Source of the DNA: Arcobacter vandammei
GTDB taxonomy: Bacteria; Campylobacterota; Campylobacteria; Campylobacterales; Arcobacteraceae
DNA: 64,000 bases
Assembly: GCF_016106035.1 (NCBI RefSeq)
Contig: NZ_JADKPZ010000013.1
Coordinates: 1-64,000, forward strand
Direction: 5' to 3'
Positions 36,233 through 46,696 of this stretch are shown piece after piece. Each line of letters starts with the position of its first letter. Positions within the stretch are counted from its first letter, which is position 1. Below the pieces are notes generated by a model, which was not told the origin of the DNA, searched no databases, and saw only the letters and a list, made by a program, of their open reading frames with translations. Made by a program: the position numbers and the translations under genes.

Positions 36233-37731
36233 TAAAAACCTGTATCTTTTAAGTAGTATTCTATTAGAGTTAAAAGTGGTTCAACCAACAAAATTGAAAC
36301 AATAGAAAGAACTACAACAAGTGCAATAATCGACCTTGTTGTATTTGTTGCATTGCTCATAAACTCTTTTTTTGTGAACTCATCTGGGTCTTTTAAAAAC
36401 ATTGCTCCAACTGGTCTTAAGTAGTAAAAAGCAGCAATTACAGAGTTTATCACAATAATAATGGCTAATGCCAACTCATTTGCATTTACTGCACTTCCTA
36501 TTAGTTGCATTTTTGCCCAAAACAGTGAAAATGGCGGAAGTCCTGCAAGAGAAAACAAAAACATTCCTAAAATAATAGCAGTCGCAGGAGATACTTTTAC
36601 AAACCCACTAAAATGCTTAAAATGATATGGAGAGGTATAGTCTGTATAACCTTTTCCTCTATTTATCCAAAGCATTCCAAAAGCACCCATATTTGTAATT
36701 GCAAAAAGTATCCAATATAAAAAAAGTGTAACTGCTGCTTGATGAGTTGCTATTACCAAAGTAGCCATTGCCATTCCTGTATTTGCAATAGATGAGTAAG
36801 CAAGCATTCTTTTTACATCTGTTTGATGAAGAGCTATTAAGTTTGGAATAGTCATTGTAAGAACAACTGTAGTATAAAGCAAAATATGAATAATTTTATC
36901 ATCAACTTGAATAAATATCTCAAAAAATCTCAAAGCTACAATAAAAACAGCCATTTTAGGAACAACAGATAAAAACCCAGCCATAACAGAAGTTGAACCT
37001 TGATAAACATCAGGAACCCAAATATGAAAAGGGAAAAGAGATAGTTTAAATCCTAAAGATACAAGCATAAAACAAAATGCACTTAAAACTAAAATATAGT
37101 TTGAAAAGTTCTCTTTACTTAAAAAGTTTTCTTGAGTTAGAACTGTTGCGATGCTATCTAATTCAAGACTTCCTGTAACTGCATATAAAAGCATACAAGC
37201 AAATACAAAACAAGCACCACCAATTGCTCCCATTGTAAAATATTTTAAACTAGCTTCTAAACTAGCCATTTTATTGTGCATGGCAATTAGTACATAAAGT
37301 GCTAAAGATGAACTTTCCAAAGCGATAAAGATTAAAATCAAAGAATCACTACTAACCATAAATTGAAAAGATGCGATTATAAATAGATATAGTGCAAAAT
37401 ATTCAGCCATTCTATACTCTTGAAATCTAAGTTTTGACATAGCAAAAAATATAAATATAATTGCAGATAAAATAATAATTATTTGAGATAAAATCGCTAC
37501 TCCATCAAGAAGTATTAAATCAAACATTCCTCTTTCTTGACCATTAAAAGCAATAAGGGTAAAAAGGTCAAAAACCAAAAATAGAACAACCAAAAAAACA
37601 TATAGAGATTTATCTAAATTTTTATTAAAAATATCTGTTAGAATAATACTCAAAGCTCCAATTATAGCTATTGACATAGGAGCAATTGAGCTTAAATTTA
37701 AAGATTCTAAACTAATATTAATTTCATTCAT
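36232..37731 (-). CDS. nuoN: NADH-quinone oxidoreductase subunit N
   Basis: A 499-residue proton-pumping membrane subunit of Complex I with about 14 spans. The antiporter-like core is clear (ALESSSLALYVLIAMH, EASLKYFTMGAIGGACF, LGFKLSLFPFHIWVPDVYQG, HQTDVKRMLAYSSIANTGM), including the key Lys and Glu residues in membrane helices. It overlaps nuoM by 8 bases. Confidence 0.95.
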   Translation of the reverse strand: MNEINISLESLNLSSIAPMSIAIIGALSIILTDIFNKNLDKSLYVFLVVLFLVFDLFTLIAFNGQERGMFDLILLDGVAILSQIIIILSAIIFIFFAMSKLRFQEYRMAEYFALYLFIIASFQFMVSSDSLILIFIALESSSLALYVLIAMHNKMASLEASLKYFTMGAIGGACFVFACMLLYAVTGSLELDSIATVLTQENFLSKENFSNYILVLSAFCFMLVSLGFKLSLFPFHIWVPDVYQGSTSVMAGFLSVVPKMAVFIVALRFFEIFIQVDDKIIHILLYTTVVLTMTIPNLIALHQTDVKRMLAYSSIANTGMAMATLVIATHQAAVTLFLYWILFAITNMGAFGMLWINRGKGYTDYTSPYHFKHFSGFVKVSPATAIILGMFLFSLAGLPPFSLFWAKMQLIGSAVNANELALAIIIVINSVIAAFYYLRPVGAMFLKDPDEFTKKEFMSNATNTTRSIIALVVVLSIVSILLVEPLLTLIEYYLKDTGF

Positions 37732-39253
37732 TACTAGCTCCTTTTATAGAGTTTAGCTCATTTAATTTATCTTTTGTTTCAATTTTTATGGCTTTGCTTT
37801 CCATAATTTGAAGGTGATTTATAACTGAAACATTTAATGGCTCTAAAATTATTTTTGGATAAATTCCTAAAAATAAGATTAAAATAACCAAAGAACCCAA
37901 GGCAACTAACTCTCTTCCATAAACATCTTTTATATTCATATTTATCTTTTTTAATCTTCCAAAAAAAGTTTGTCTATACATATTTAACATATAAATTGCA
38001 CTTAAAACTATAGTTAGAACAGCAATTGATGCTAAAAGTGGTGAGTATTTGAAAAAGCCTAAAAGCGATAAAAACTCTCCAACAAATCCAACAGTTAAAG
38101 GAAGCCCAATTGATGCCATTAGGATTATTAGATAAAACATTGTAAAAAGTGGCATTTTTGAAGCTAATCCACCAAAGTTTTTTATAAGTTTTGTTCCTGT
38201 TTTATCATATAAAAGCCCAACACTCATAAATAAAGCTCCAGAAACAATTCCATGACCTATCATCAAAAATACAGCCCCTGATATTCCCTCAACATTTATG
38301 GCAAAAACTCCAATAGTTATAATTCCCATATGAGAGATTGAAGAGTAAGCAATTAGCTGTTTCATATCTTCTTGAGCATAAGCAATCATTGCTGTATAAA
38401 TTATTGCGATAATTCCTAAAGTTGCAAGTAAAGGAATAAAATATACACTAGCATCAGGAAAAAGCCCTAAAGAAAATCTTATAAATCCGTAAGTCTCCAT
38501 TTTTAGTAAAATTGCTGCTAAAACTATTGAACCAAGTGTTGGAGCTTGTCCATGAGCAAGTGGTAACCATGTATGAAAAGGAAACATTGGCATTTTTATA
38601 GCAAAACCAAAGAAAAATGCAAGAAATAGCCATATTTGAGTGCTAAAAGGAAGATTTATACTCATCCAATCATGTAAAGCAAAACTCCAAACACCACTTG
38701 TTTGATAATAGATATAACCAAAATATAGTATTCCTATAAGCATTATTAATGAACCAGCAAATGTATATAAAAAGAATTTAACTGCTGCATAAAGTCTTTT
38801 ATTATATCCCCAAAATCCAATAATATAGAACATTGGAATAATAGTAAGCTCCCAAAAAATGTAAAATAAGATTACATCTAAAGATACAAAAACACCAATC
38901 ATTGTCATCTCTAAAAGTAAAAGAGTAATTATTAAATTTTTTACATCTCTTTTTTCAGTTAAGGCAATAATTGCAATCATCGTCATAAATGTAATCATAA
39001 TTATTAAAAATAAAGAGATACCATCAATACCTATTAGGTAATTTATACCATAAGAGCTAATTATTGGGATATTTATCATAAATTGAATATCAGGGCTTGT
39101 TATATCGAAGTTATAGTATAAAATTACAGATAAAATAAATTCAACAAAAGTAACCACTATAGCAAAAGCTCTCATAGAATTTTTATCTACTAAAAATCCT
39201 AAAATAGCTGCAAGAGCTGGAAAAAATATAAGCATTGTTAAAATATGTTCCAT
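37724..39253 (-). CDS. nuoM: NADH-quinone oxidoreductase subunit M
   Basis: A 509-residue antiporter-like subunit. Conserved pieces are FWELTIIPMFYIIGFWG, FAIKMPMFPFHTWLPLAHGQAPT, EDMKQLIAYSSISHMG and a Gly/His region (MIGHGIVSGALF). It lies between nuoL (gap 9) and nuoN. Confidence 0.96.
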   Translation of the reverse strand: MEHILTMLIFFPALAAILGFLVDKNSMRAFAIVVTFVEFILSVILYYNFDITSPDIQFMINIPIISSYGINYLIGIDGISLFLIIMITFMTMIAIIALTEKRDVKNLIITLLLLEMTMIGVFVSLDVILFYIFWELTIIPMFYIIGFWGYNKRLYAAVKFFLYTFAGSLIMLIGILYFGYIYYQTSGVWSFALHDWMSINLPFSTQIWLFLAFFFGFAIKMPMFPFHTWLPLAHGQAPTLGSIVLAAILLKMETYGFIRFSLGLFPDASVYFIPLLATLGIIAIIYTAMIAYAQEDMKQLIAYSSISHMGIITIGVFAINVEGISGAVFLMIGHGIVSGALFMSVGLLYDKTGTKLIKNFGGLASKMPLFTMFYLIILMASIGLPLTVGFVGEFLSLLGFFKYSPLLASIAVLTIVLSAIYMLNMYRQTFFGRLKKINMNIKDVYGRELVALGSLVILILFLGIYPKIILEPLNVSVINHLQIMESKAIKIETKDKLNELNSIKGASNE

Positions 39254-39262
39254 AAAAAACCT

Positions 39263-41110
39263 TTAATATACTAATAAAACTATGATAAATAAAAGAGCTA
39301 TAAAAAGCCCAAGTACCATAAGTCTTAGTGATGTTGATAAATTCCCAGATTGAATTGGTCTAAATTTTGCTCCTAAAGTATAGGCACAAAGAGCTATTTT
39401 ATCTATTGTATTATCGATTAATTTTGTCTCAATATAGATATTTATAAATTTAGAAAATCTATAATATGGTTTTACTAAAAGCTCTTTATAAAGTTTTGGT
39501 ATATAGTACTCTTTTAGTAAGATTTTTTGTAAGAAACCAATCTTTTTATTTTCATTTGTATATTTTTTATATTTAAAAATTGCAAATAAAATACCAAAAA
39601 TTGATACAAAACTAGCCAGTAAAATCAAAATCCAAAGTGTCTCATAAGATAGATTCATTGTAAATGTTGGAAGAAGTTTTGTTGTAAACTCTTCAAAACT
39701 TTTCTCAAGAAAACCAGCTATTATAGATAAAATAACTAGTGGAATTATAGAGAAAATTGCTAGAGTTTTTGCATCGTGAACAGAACTATTATCTACATTA
39801 CTCTTTACAAAAAATACTTTCATAACAAGTCTAAAAGAGTAAAAAGCTGTTAAACAAGCTGTTATAAGCAAAGTTACATATAAAATTAAGTAATTTTGAG
39901 AATAAACACTCTCTAAAATTTTATCTTTTGAGAAAAAACCAGCAAATGGAAAAATTCCACTTAAAGCAAGAGATGAAATAATCATAATAAATGCAGTTAC
40001 TTTCATTTTAGGATATAAATCTCCCATTTTTCTAATATCTAAATTTCCATGTGTTCCGTGCATTACATTTGCAGCACCTAAAAATAGGGCTGATTTAAAG
40101 AAAGCATGAGTAAATAGATGAAATAGTGCAATATTATATGCACCAACTCCAGCGGCTGCGAACATATATCCTAATTGTGAAAGAGTTGAATAAGCAATAA
40201 TTCTTTTTAAATCATTATTTACCAAAGCCATAGAAGCTGCAAAAATTGCTACAAAAGCTCCAAGATAAGCAATAAGTTCGCCTAAAAATGGAACTTGTAT
40301 ATATATTTCATTACATCTAATAACTAAATAAACTCCAGCAGTAACCATCGTAGCTGCGTGAATTAAAGCTGAAACTGGAGTTGGTCCTTCCATAGCATTT
40401 GCCAACCAAGTATGAAGTGGAAATTGTGCTGATTTTCCCATAGCTCCTATAAATAAAAGAGTTCCTATTAAAAATATTGTGCTTTCTTCTAAAGATGAAA
40501 TTGTCTTAAAAACAATATCAAAATCCAAACTTCCTATATTCCAATATATTACAAACATAGCAATCATTAAGCCCATATCTCCAACTCTATTTACTATAAA
40601 AGCTTCATTTGATGCTTTTCCTGCTTTTTGTTTTTTATAGTAAAATCCAATCAAAAGATATGAGCAAAGTCCTACACCTTCCCAACCTATAAATAAAACT
40701 GCAAAATTATCAGCCAAAATTAAAACTAACATAGAGAATACAAAAAGTGATAAGAAGCTAAAAAATCTATTAAATCCTATATCATCTTCCATATACCAAA
40801 TTGAGTAAAAATGCACCATTGTTGAAACGAAAGTAACCACCAAAAGCATAATAATACTAATATGATCTAAAGAAAAAGAGAAGCCAAGATTTAAATTTCC
40901 TATATTTATCCAGTCAAATAGAAAGATTTGTAAAGATACATCATTTTCATAAATATAAGAAAATAGATAAAAACTACAAAGCATTGAGACAAAAATAAGT
41001 GTTGAATTAAAATATCCAATAAATTTTGCTGGTTTGAAAAAGGCAAATAATCCAGAAACCAAACTAGCAACTAAAGGGGAGAAAAGGGCAATATATAAAA
41101 ACTTTTCCAT
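39263..41110 (-). CDS. nuoL: NADH-quinone oxidoreductase subunit L
   Basis: A 615-residue antiporter-like subunit with the long C-terminal lateral-helix region. Family markers are FIGWEGVGLCSYLLIGFYY, QFPLHTWLANAMEGPTPVSALIHAATMVTAG, NDLKRIIAYSTLSQLGYM and HAFFKSALFL. It lies one base after nuoK. Confidence 0.97.
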   Translation of the reverse strand: MEKFLYIALFSPLVASLVSGLFAFFKPAKFIGYFNSTLIFVSMLCSFYLFSYIYENDVSLQIFLFDWINIGNLNLGFSFSLDHISIIMLLVVTFVSTMVHFYSIWYMEDDIGFNRFFSFLSLFVFSMLVLILADNFAVLFIGWEGVGLCSYLLIGFYYKKQKAGKASNEAFIVNRVGDMGLMIAMFVIYWNIGSLDFDIVFKTISSLEESTIFLIGTLLFIGAMGKSAQFPLHTWLANAMEGPTPVSALIHAATMVTAGVYLVIRCNEIYIQVPFLGELIAYLGAFVAIFAASMALVNNDLKRIIAYSTLSQLGYMFAAAGVGAYNIALFHLFTHAFFKSALFLGAANVMHGTHGNLDIRKMGDLYPKMKVTAFIMIISSLALSGIFPFAGFFSKDKILESVYSQNYLILYVTLLITACLTAFYSFRLVMKVFFVKSNVDNSSVHDAKTLAIFSIIPLVILSIIAGFLEKSFEEFTTKLLPTFTMNLSYETLWILILLASFVSIFGILFAIFKYKKYTNENKKIGFLQKILLKEYYIPKLYKELLVKPYYRFSKFINIYIETKLIDNTIDKIALCAYTLGAKFRPIQSGNLSTSLRLMVLGLFIALLFIIVLLVY

Positions 41111-41111
41111 T

Positions 41112-41411
41112 TTAACCTTTCATCTTTGCAATATCATCAAGATTTAAAGAGCCAGATTTTTTGTACCACAAAATCAAAAGTCCAAGCCCAATAGCAACTT
41201 CACTAGCAGCAACAGCGATTATAAAAAAGGCAAACATTTGACCGCCTAAATCATTGTAATATTTTGAAATAGCAACCAAACCAATATTTACAGCATTTAG
41301 CATAATTTCTGTTGCAAAAAATAGCATTAAAAGATTTTTTCTTCTAATTACTCCAAAAAGCCCAATAAAAAACAGAATGGCACTTAGGATTAAATAGTAG
41401 TTTAAACTCAT
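41112..41411 (-). CDS. nuoK: NADH-quinone oxidoreductase subunit K
   Basis: A 99-residue, three-span subunit (LSAILFFIGLFGVIRRKN, LMLFFATEIMLNAVNIGLV, AVAASEVAIGLGLLI) with the two conserved membrane Glu residues. It overlaps nuoJ by 4 bases. Confidence 0.96.
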   Translation of the reverse strand: MSLNYYLILSAILFFIGLFGVIRRKNLLMLFFATEIMLNAVNIGLVAISKYYNDLGGQMFAFFIIAVAASEVAIGLGLLILWYKKSGSLNLDDIAKMKG

Positions 41412-41989
41412 ACTTCACCCCTTTTTATTGCATCTTCATCTTTTAAAAGTTTATCGATTTGTTGTTCTTCTAGCTCTGAAAAAGATATATTCATCTTTTT
41501 ACTTGCTAATACAATTGCTCCAATCATAGCAATTAGAAGCATTAAAGCTGCCATTTCAAAAGGTAGAAGATATTTTGTAAACAGAACCATACCAACATTT
41601 ACACTATTTGAAACTTCATTGTTTATTGGGTTTTGAACTTCTATATTTTGTCCCAAAATTGGGGCTATTAAAATAATCACAATAATTAAAGCAATAACTC
41701 CTGATAGAAAAAAGCTTAATCTTGGATTTTTTATCTTTTCATCAACTTCACTCAAAGTATCAAAAAACATCATACCAAAGGCATAAAGTGCCATAACAGC
41801 ACCACTATAAACAACTATTTGAACAACTCCCAAAAACTCTGCATCAAGTAAGAAGAAAAATCCTGAGATAAAAATCATACCAGCAGCAAGGGAACTTAGA
41901 GCATATAAAGTGTTGCTTGTTGAAACTGTTATTAAAAACATTGATATTGTTAAAATCGAGAAAATTGTAAAGGCTACTATTTCAAACAT
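41408..41989 (-). CDS. nuoJ: NADH-quinone oxidoreductase subunit J
   Basis: A 193-residue subunit with five spans (LYALSSLAAGMIFISGFFFLLDAEFLGVVQIVVYSGAVMALY split here by its key EFLG and YSGAVM parts). The C-terminal soluble tail is short and charged. It follows nuoI by 8 bases. Confidence 0.93.
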   Translation of the reverse strand: MFEIVAFTIFSILTISMFLITVSTSNTLYALSSLAAGMIFISGFFFLLDAEFLGVVQIVVYSGAVMALYAFGMMFFDTLSEVDEKIKNPRLSFFLSGVIALIIVIILIAPILGQNIEVQNPINNEVSNSVNVGMVLFTKYLLPFEMAALMLLIAMIGAIVLASKKMNISFSELEEQQIDKLLKDEDAIKRGEV

Positions 41990-41997
41990 TTTTCATC

Positions 41998-42591
41998 CTA
42001 ATAAGATAGTGGAGTTTTTTTGATTTTTTTATTTGCATCATTTGAGATACTTCCAAAACCGTCATACTCTATTTGCCATTTTATACCACCTTTTGGAGTT
42101 AAAATATCCTCTTTGAGTGTAAAATGGGCTCTTTGTTCACTTGCATTTTCATATCTTTGACCGTGAATAATTGCCAACTCTGGACAAACTTCTGCACAAT
42201 ATCCACAAAAAATACATCTTCCCATATTTATTGTATATTCTAAAACCTCTTTTCTTGAAGTTTCATCTATTCTTGTATCCATTTTTATACAATTTGCAAT
42301 ACATATTTTTTCACAAAGCCCACAACCAATACATCTTTCATTTTCTGACTCTAAAAGTCTTAAGAGTTTATGAACTGCCCTATATCTTGGGCTTATAGGG
42401 AGTTTCTCTTTGGGATAGTGAACTGTTGCACTTTCGTTTTTAAATAGTGTTCTATAAAATATCCCCATAGTTATTTTAAGCCCAATAAGAAGTTCGCCTT
42501 TTAGTGACCTTTTTACAATTTGTTTGAAAATATCCCAATTTGAGTTAGGATAATCTTCTTCAAAAACTAATTTATAATCTTTTTCATTCAT
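41998..42591 (-). CDS. nuoI: NADH-quinone oxidoreductase subunit I
   Basis: A 197-residue ferredoxin-type subunit that holds two 4Fe-4S clusters (N6a/N6b). Both motifs are present: [11 protein letters not shown] and [13 protein letters not shown]. It stands 9 bases after nuoH. Confidence 0.96.
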   Translation of the reverse strand: MNEKDYKLVFEEDYPNSNWDIFKQIVKRSLKGELLIGLKITMGIFYRTLFKNESATVHYPKEKLPISPRYRAVHKLLRLLESENERCIGCGLCEKICIANCIKMDTRIDETSRKEVLEYTINMGRCIFCGYCAEVCPELAIIHGQRYENASEQRAHFTLKEDILTPKGGIKWQIEYDGFGSISNDANKKIKKTPLSY

Positions 42592-42600
42592 CTTTTTTTC

Positions 42601-43590
42601 CTAAAACATCAGGACAAAGCCAGTAATTAAAATATTTAAAAATGCCAAAGGCATTAAAACTTTCCAACAAAGCCACATTAATTGGTCAGGTCTAATATGT
42701 GGCCAAGTAGCTCTTGTCCATAAAAACACAAAAATCAATAACATAACTTTTAAAATAATTGCAATTCCACCTGGAATAAACCAAATAGGGTTAAATCCAC
42801 CTAAGAAAATAAGAGCTATTAAAAATGAAATTGTATATAAATTTGCATATTCTCCTATAAAAAACATTCCCCATCTAAGTCCTGAATACTCTGTTGCATA
42901 TCCAGCAACAAGCTCTGCTTCGTGTTCTAATAAGTCAAAAGGTGTTCTATTTGTTTGAGCAAAACCAGAGATTAAAAAAAGCACAAAAGATAAAGGTTGA
43001 GAAAAAATAAGCCACGATAAAATACCGTCATTTTGGTAATTATTTATATCTATTAAAGATAAACTTCCTATCATCATCAAAGGAGAAATTAGTGCAAGTC
43101 CAGATACAACTTCATAAGATAGAAGCTGAATTGTTGTTCTTGCACCTCCAAGTAATGCCCATTTTGAAGCACTACTCATACCACCTAATAAAGCTCCATA
43201 ATGCCCAGCTGAAGATACAGCAAGTACAAATAAGAGTCCCACATTTATATCACTAATTATTGGTTTTACTGTGTAAGAAAATATTGTAAATTCTGGTAAA
43301 AAAGGAACAGCACTCATAGCAATAAATGCTGTACTAACAGTAATTAGTGGAGCTAACATAAAAATAGTTTTATTTGCATTTGCTGGAACAACATCTTCTT
43401 TTGTAAAGAGTTTTATTCCATCTGCTACAATTTGTAAAAGTCCAGCAGGTCCAACAAGGCTAGGTCCAACTCTTCGCTGAAAAAATGCTAAAATTTTTCT
43501 TTCAAGATATGTTGTAAATCCTGCAAGAAATCCAAAAACAGCAAGAATGATAAAAATTTTTATAATAGTTTCAATGATTATTGCTTCCAT
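42601..43590 (-). CDS. nuoH: NADH-quinone oxidoreductase subunit H
   Basis: A 329-residue membrane subunit that forms part of the quinone site. Markers are YLERKILAFFQRRVGPSLVGP, QIVADGIKLFTKED, NRTPFDLLEHEAELVAGYATEYSG and RATWPHIRPDQLM. It lies one base after nuoG. Confidence 0.97.
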   Translation of the reverse strand: MEAIIIETIIKIFIILAVFGFLAGFTTYLERKILAFFQRRVGPSLVGPAGLLQIVADGIKLFTKEDVVPANANKTIFMLAPLITVSTAFIAMSAVPFLPEFTIFSYTVKPIISDINVGLLFVLAVSSAGHYGALLGGMSSASKWALLGGARTTIQLLSYEVVSGLALISPLMMIGSLSLIDINNYQNDGILSWLIFSQPLSFVLFLISGFAQTNRTPFDLLEHEAELVAGYATEYSGLRWGMFFIGEYANLYTISFLIALIFLGGFNPIWFIPGGIAIILKVMLLIFVFLWTRATWPHIRPDQLMWLCWKVLMPLAFLNILITGFVLMF

Positions 43591-43591
43591 A

Positions 43592-45913
43592 TTAAACCAC
43601 TCTTATTTTTGCTATTTCATAAGAATTTTCTAAAAATAGCTCTTTGTTTTCGTTTTTCATAAATGTTGAAATATAAGGAATATTTCCATTTAATTGATAA
43701 TCTATATATGCATTTAAAATTAAAGTTTTATTTTTACTTGAAACTTCAACTTGATTTTTTATATCCAAAGTCATAAATTGCTCTTTTGAGAAAAATATTC
43801 CATCTTCTAAATTGTCTTTAAACTCTTTTGATACACTTGTAAACTCATTTACTTGATTTAATGGGTTTTTTCTATATATTATAAACTCATCATCATTTAT
43901 ATTTAAAGCTTCTATTTTTGGAAGAGTTATACTATTTTCTAAATTTACATTAAAAGTATTTAGTAAATATCCACGATTTTCAACACCGCTATTTAAAAAA
44001 CTATTTGGTAAATCATCGAAATCTTTTGCCATAAAACCAGCATTTACTGGAAGTTGTTTTGTATAGTTTATTGTATATTTTACATCTTTATTCAATAAAG
44101 CATTTGCAATATCATTTAAAGTATAGCCATTGTATTTTAAAGCAGCATTTGTAGGAACAACTTTTTTATTTAGATTTGTAAAAGTTCCTTCTTGCTCAAG
44201 TAGTGTTGGAATATCTAAATCTTTTTCTCCAAAAGATGCTATTGTGAAATCTGCAATTTCATTGTAGCCAATAGTAAAACCATCAACTTTTTCTTCTAAA
44301 TTACAAATCAAAGATACACCTAAAGAGTTTGTTTTTGGTGGGATTATTAAAACTTTGAAGTTTGTATATTTTGCTATTAAACCTATGATTTTTGCCAAAA
44401 AATCTCTATTTTTATGAGAAATAATATCTTCTCCAACCACCAAAGATAATTTAGTTTTATCTTTTGTAAAAGTATCAATAAGCTCTAAAAGTTTCTCATC
44501 TTGCTCTAATTTTTCAATTAAGAAGCTATCTTCAAAATCTATTAAGGACTTAAACTCTTCTGGAAGATTAATTGAGAATTTTTTTAGAATTAGTATAAAA
44601 ATATACTCTTCAAGATTTGGTTTATGATATATAAACTCTGTATTTCTTCCTTTTTTACCAATAAGTTCCAGATTTGTATCAATTAAAGGGTGGAAAAATA
44701 GGGCATTCGCTTTACTTATTTTTACACTATTATTTATTGTATTTTTCACACTAGGTGCATTTGTTTTTAAAAAACTTCCAATACTAAGTATAAATTCACT
44801 ATTTTTTATATCTTCAAGTGAAGCATTATATAAAGAGTTAGCACTTGTTTTTGAGTAATTCTCTAAAAACTCTTTATATAGTTTTGCTTCAGAGTTTACA
44901 AGTTTTGCACCTGTAAAATTTGCTATTTCTTGAAGAATAAAAGCCTCTTCATTTGTAATAAATGAGTTAAAAACTATATTTTTTGCCTTTTTTAAAGCTT
45001 CAATTGCTCTATCAAAAGCCAATTTATCTTTTATTGCATCTTTATTTTCATAATCAAAACAAAATCTAGCAGCCCCACAAAGGTCTTGAAAATGGAACTC
45101 ATTTGTAACTCTATAAACTTTTTTTCTCTTATTATCTATACTTGTTTGTTTAACTTCATAAGTAAGAAATGAACAATCACTATAAAATGGATTTGATGCT
45201 GGGATTTTCTCTAATTCCCAAGCATTTGAAGTGTATTGGAAATTATTACTAATCATAGCTCCAGTTGGACAAACAGCAATACACTCTCCACAACTTATAC
45301 AAGAGTCGCTATCGTGAGCAATTAAAGATTTGTTTAGTTTATTCCACATTGAGTAAGCATCTTTTGGCATACTCTCTTTTAGGCTTTTATCAAGCTCATC
45401 AGCACCTCTTTTTGTGGTACTTAAAGAGTTTGAACCAATAACATCACTACAAACAGTTACACATCTTTCGCAAACTATACATAAAGAAGGGTCATAATTC
45501 ATAACTCCCCATTTTTGTTTTGGTTTATGAGAATCTCTTATAGAGTAGTTTTGATTGATAACCTTCATATATAAAGTGTAATTTTGTAGTTCGCACTCTC
45601 CACTTTTATCACAAACTCCACATTGTAAAGGGTGATTTACACAATAAACTTGCATTATTGCATTTCGCTCTTTTTCAATATTTTCATTTGTTGTACTTAT
45701 TTGCATATTCTCTTTTACTTTGGCATTACAAGCATAAACTTGTTTCCCGTCGGCTTCAACTAGACAAAGCCTACAAGCAAGAGTTGGTGAACAAGAGTTT
45801 AAGTAACAAATAGCAGGAATAAAAATATTATTCCTTCTTGCTAGATTTAAAATTGTCTCATTTGGTTTTGCTGTAAACTCTTTGCCATTTATTGTAAGCT
45901 TTACTTCACTCAT
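43592..45913 (-). CDS. nuoG: NADH-quinone oxidoreductase subunit G
   Basis: A 773-residue iron-sulfur subunit. The N-terminus holds a 2Fe-2S domain (CYLNSCSPTLACRLC), a His/Cys cluster region (HPLQCGVCDKSGECELQ), and two 4Fe-4S sets (CIVCERCVTVC; CISCGECIAVCPTG). The later molybdopterin-like domain is weakly conserved and has no visible cofactor motif, which is normal in this lineage. The electron donor side is altered because NuoE and NuoF are not present as such. Confidence 0.94.
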   Translation of the reverse strand: MSEVKLTINGKEFTAKPNETILNLARRNNIFIPAICYLNSCSPTLACRLCLVEADGKQVYACNAKVKENMQISTTNENIEKERNAIMQVYCVNHPLQCGVCDKSGECELQNYTLYMKVINQNYSIRDSHKPKQKWGVMNYDPSLCIVCERCVTVCSDVIGSNSLSTTKRGADELDKSLKESMPKDAYSMWNKLNKSLIAHDSDSCISCGECIAVCPTGAMISNNFQYTSNAWELEKIPASNPFYSDCSFLTYEVKQTSIDNKRKKVYRVTNEFHFQDLCGAARFCFDYENKDAIKDKLAFDRAIEALKKAKNIVFNSFITNEEAFILQEIANFTGAKLVNSEAKLYKEFLENYSKTSANSLYNASLEDIKNSEFILSIGSFLKTNAPSVKNTINNSVKISKANALFFHPLIDTNLELIGKKGRNTEFIYHKPNLEEYIFILILKKFSINLPEEFKSLIDFEDSFLIEKLEQDEKLLELIDTFTKDKTKLSLVVGEDIISHKNRDFLAKIIGLIAKYTNFKVLIIPPKTNSLGVSLICNLEEKVDGFTIGYNEIADFTIASFGEKDLDIPTLLEQEGTFTNLNKKVVPTNAALKYNGYTLNDIANALLNKDVKYTINYTKQLPVNAGFMAKDFDDLPNSFLNSGVENRGYLLNTFNVNLENSITLPKIEALNINDDEFIIYRKNPLNQVNEFTSVSKEFKDNLEDGIFFSKEQFMTLDIKNQVEVSSKNKTLILNAYIDYQLNGNIPYISTFMKNENKELFLENSYEIAKIRVV

Positions 45914-46696
45914 CTATTCACTCTTTTCAATTTTTGCTAGTTTGTATCTATAATCATTTGATAAGTTATCAACACCTAAAAGAGCAATTGTTCCTAAAAG
46001 ATTAGAATCAAGTTTTACAACTCTTTTGTAGTTTTGATTTTTTGTAAAAATCTCAATGTGGTCACCATTTTTTACCTTTGCAATATTTAAAAAAGTTTGA
46101 CTAGCAATTAAATATTTTTCATCAGCCAAAATTTCATAAACAATAGTTCCATTAAAAGATTTTAAATTATCAACATCTTCTAAAACTTCATCTTTAAAAT
46201 GCTCAATTTTTTTCTCTAACTCTTCATCTAAAATAACAATAGATAAATCAGTAAATTTCTCTATTTTTCCTATAAGTCTTGCTATATTCTCAACTCTTTG
46301 ATGATTTTTTATATCATCTCCAATAATTAAAATTTTGTTATTTGCTTCAAATCCTAAATCACAAGCCTCCTCAAATTCCTCTTCTCCCACACTACATTCA
46401 GCAGATAAATAGCCAAAATCTAGCTCATTTAAATAAGCTTTTGTTTTGTTATCTAAATGGTCTGAAAAATTATTTAAAAGTAGGGCAAGAACAGCCTCTT
46501 CGCTTCCAGCTTCATATTTTATAAATTGATTATGGCTATTTCTTAAACTATTATTTGCAATTGGAAACATATATATAAAATTTATATTTTTTGCTTTATT
46601 TAAAACTATATTTTTTAACTCTTCATTTTCAAAAAAAGTTCCTATTGAAATTATAAAATCACTATTTTTTAACTCTTCAACTCTCTTCATTTTCAA
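45914..46696 (-). CDS. Non-canonical Complex I subunit in the NuoF position (Cj1574-like)
   Basis: This 260-residue protein replaces NuoF in the operon. It has no flavin- or NADH-binding motif and no 4Fe-4S Cys set. It has a NuoG-like weak similarity (DFIISIGTFFENEELKNIV, KILIIGDDIKNHQRVENIARLIG), so it looks like a degenerate piece of the NuoG molybdopterin-like domain. In C. jejuni the comparable gene Cj1574c replaces nuoF and flavodoxin is thought to feed electrons. The start overlaps the preceding gene by 20 bases. Confidence 0.8.
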   Translation of the reverse strand: MKMKRVEELKNSDFIISIGTFFENEELKNIVLNKAKNINFIYMFPIANNSLRNSHNQFIKYEAGSEEAVLALLLNNFSDHLDNKTKAYLNELDFGYLSAECSVGEEEFEEACDLGFEANNKILIIGDDIKNHQRVENIARLIGKIEKFTDLSIVILDEELEKKIEHFKDEVLEDVDNLKSFNGTIVYEILADEKYLIASQTFLNIAKVKNGDHIEIFTKNQNYKRVVKLDSNLLGTIALLGVDNLSNDYRYKLAKIEKSE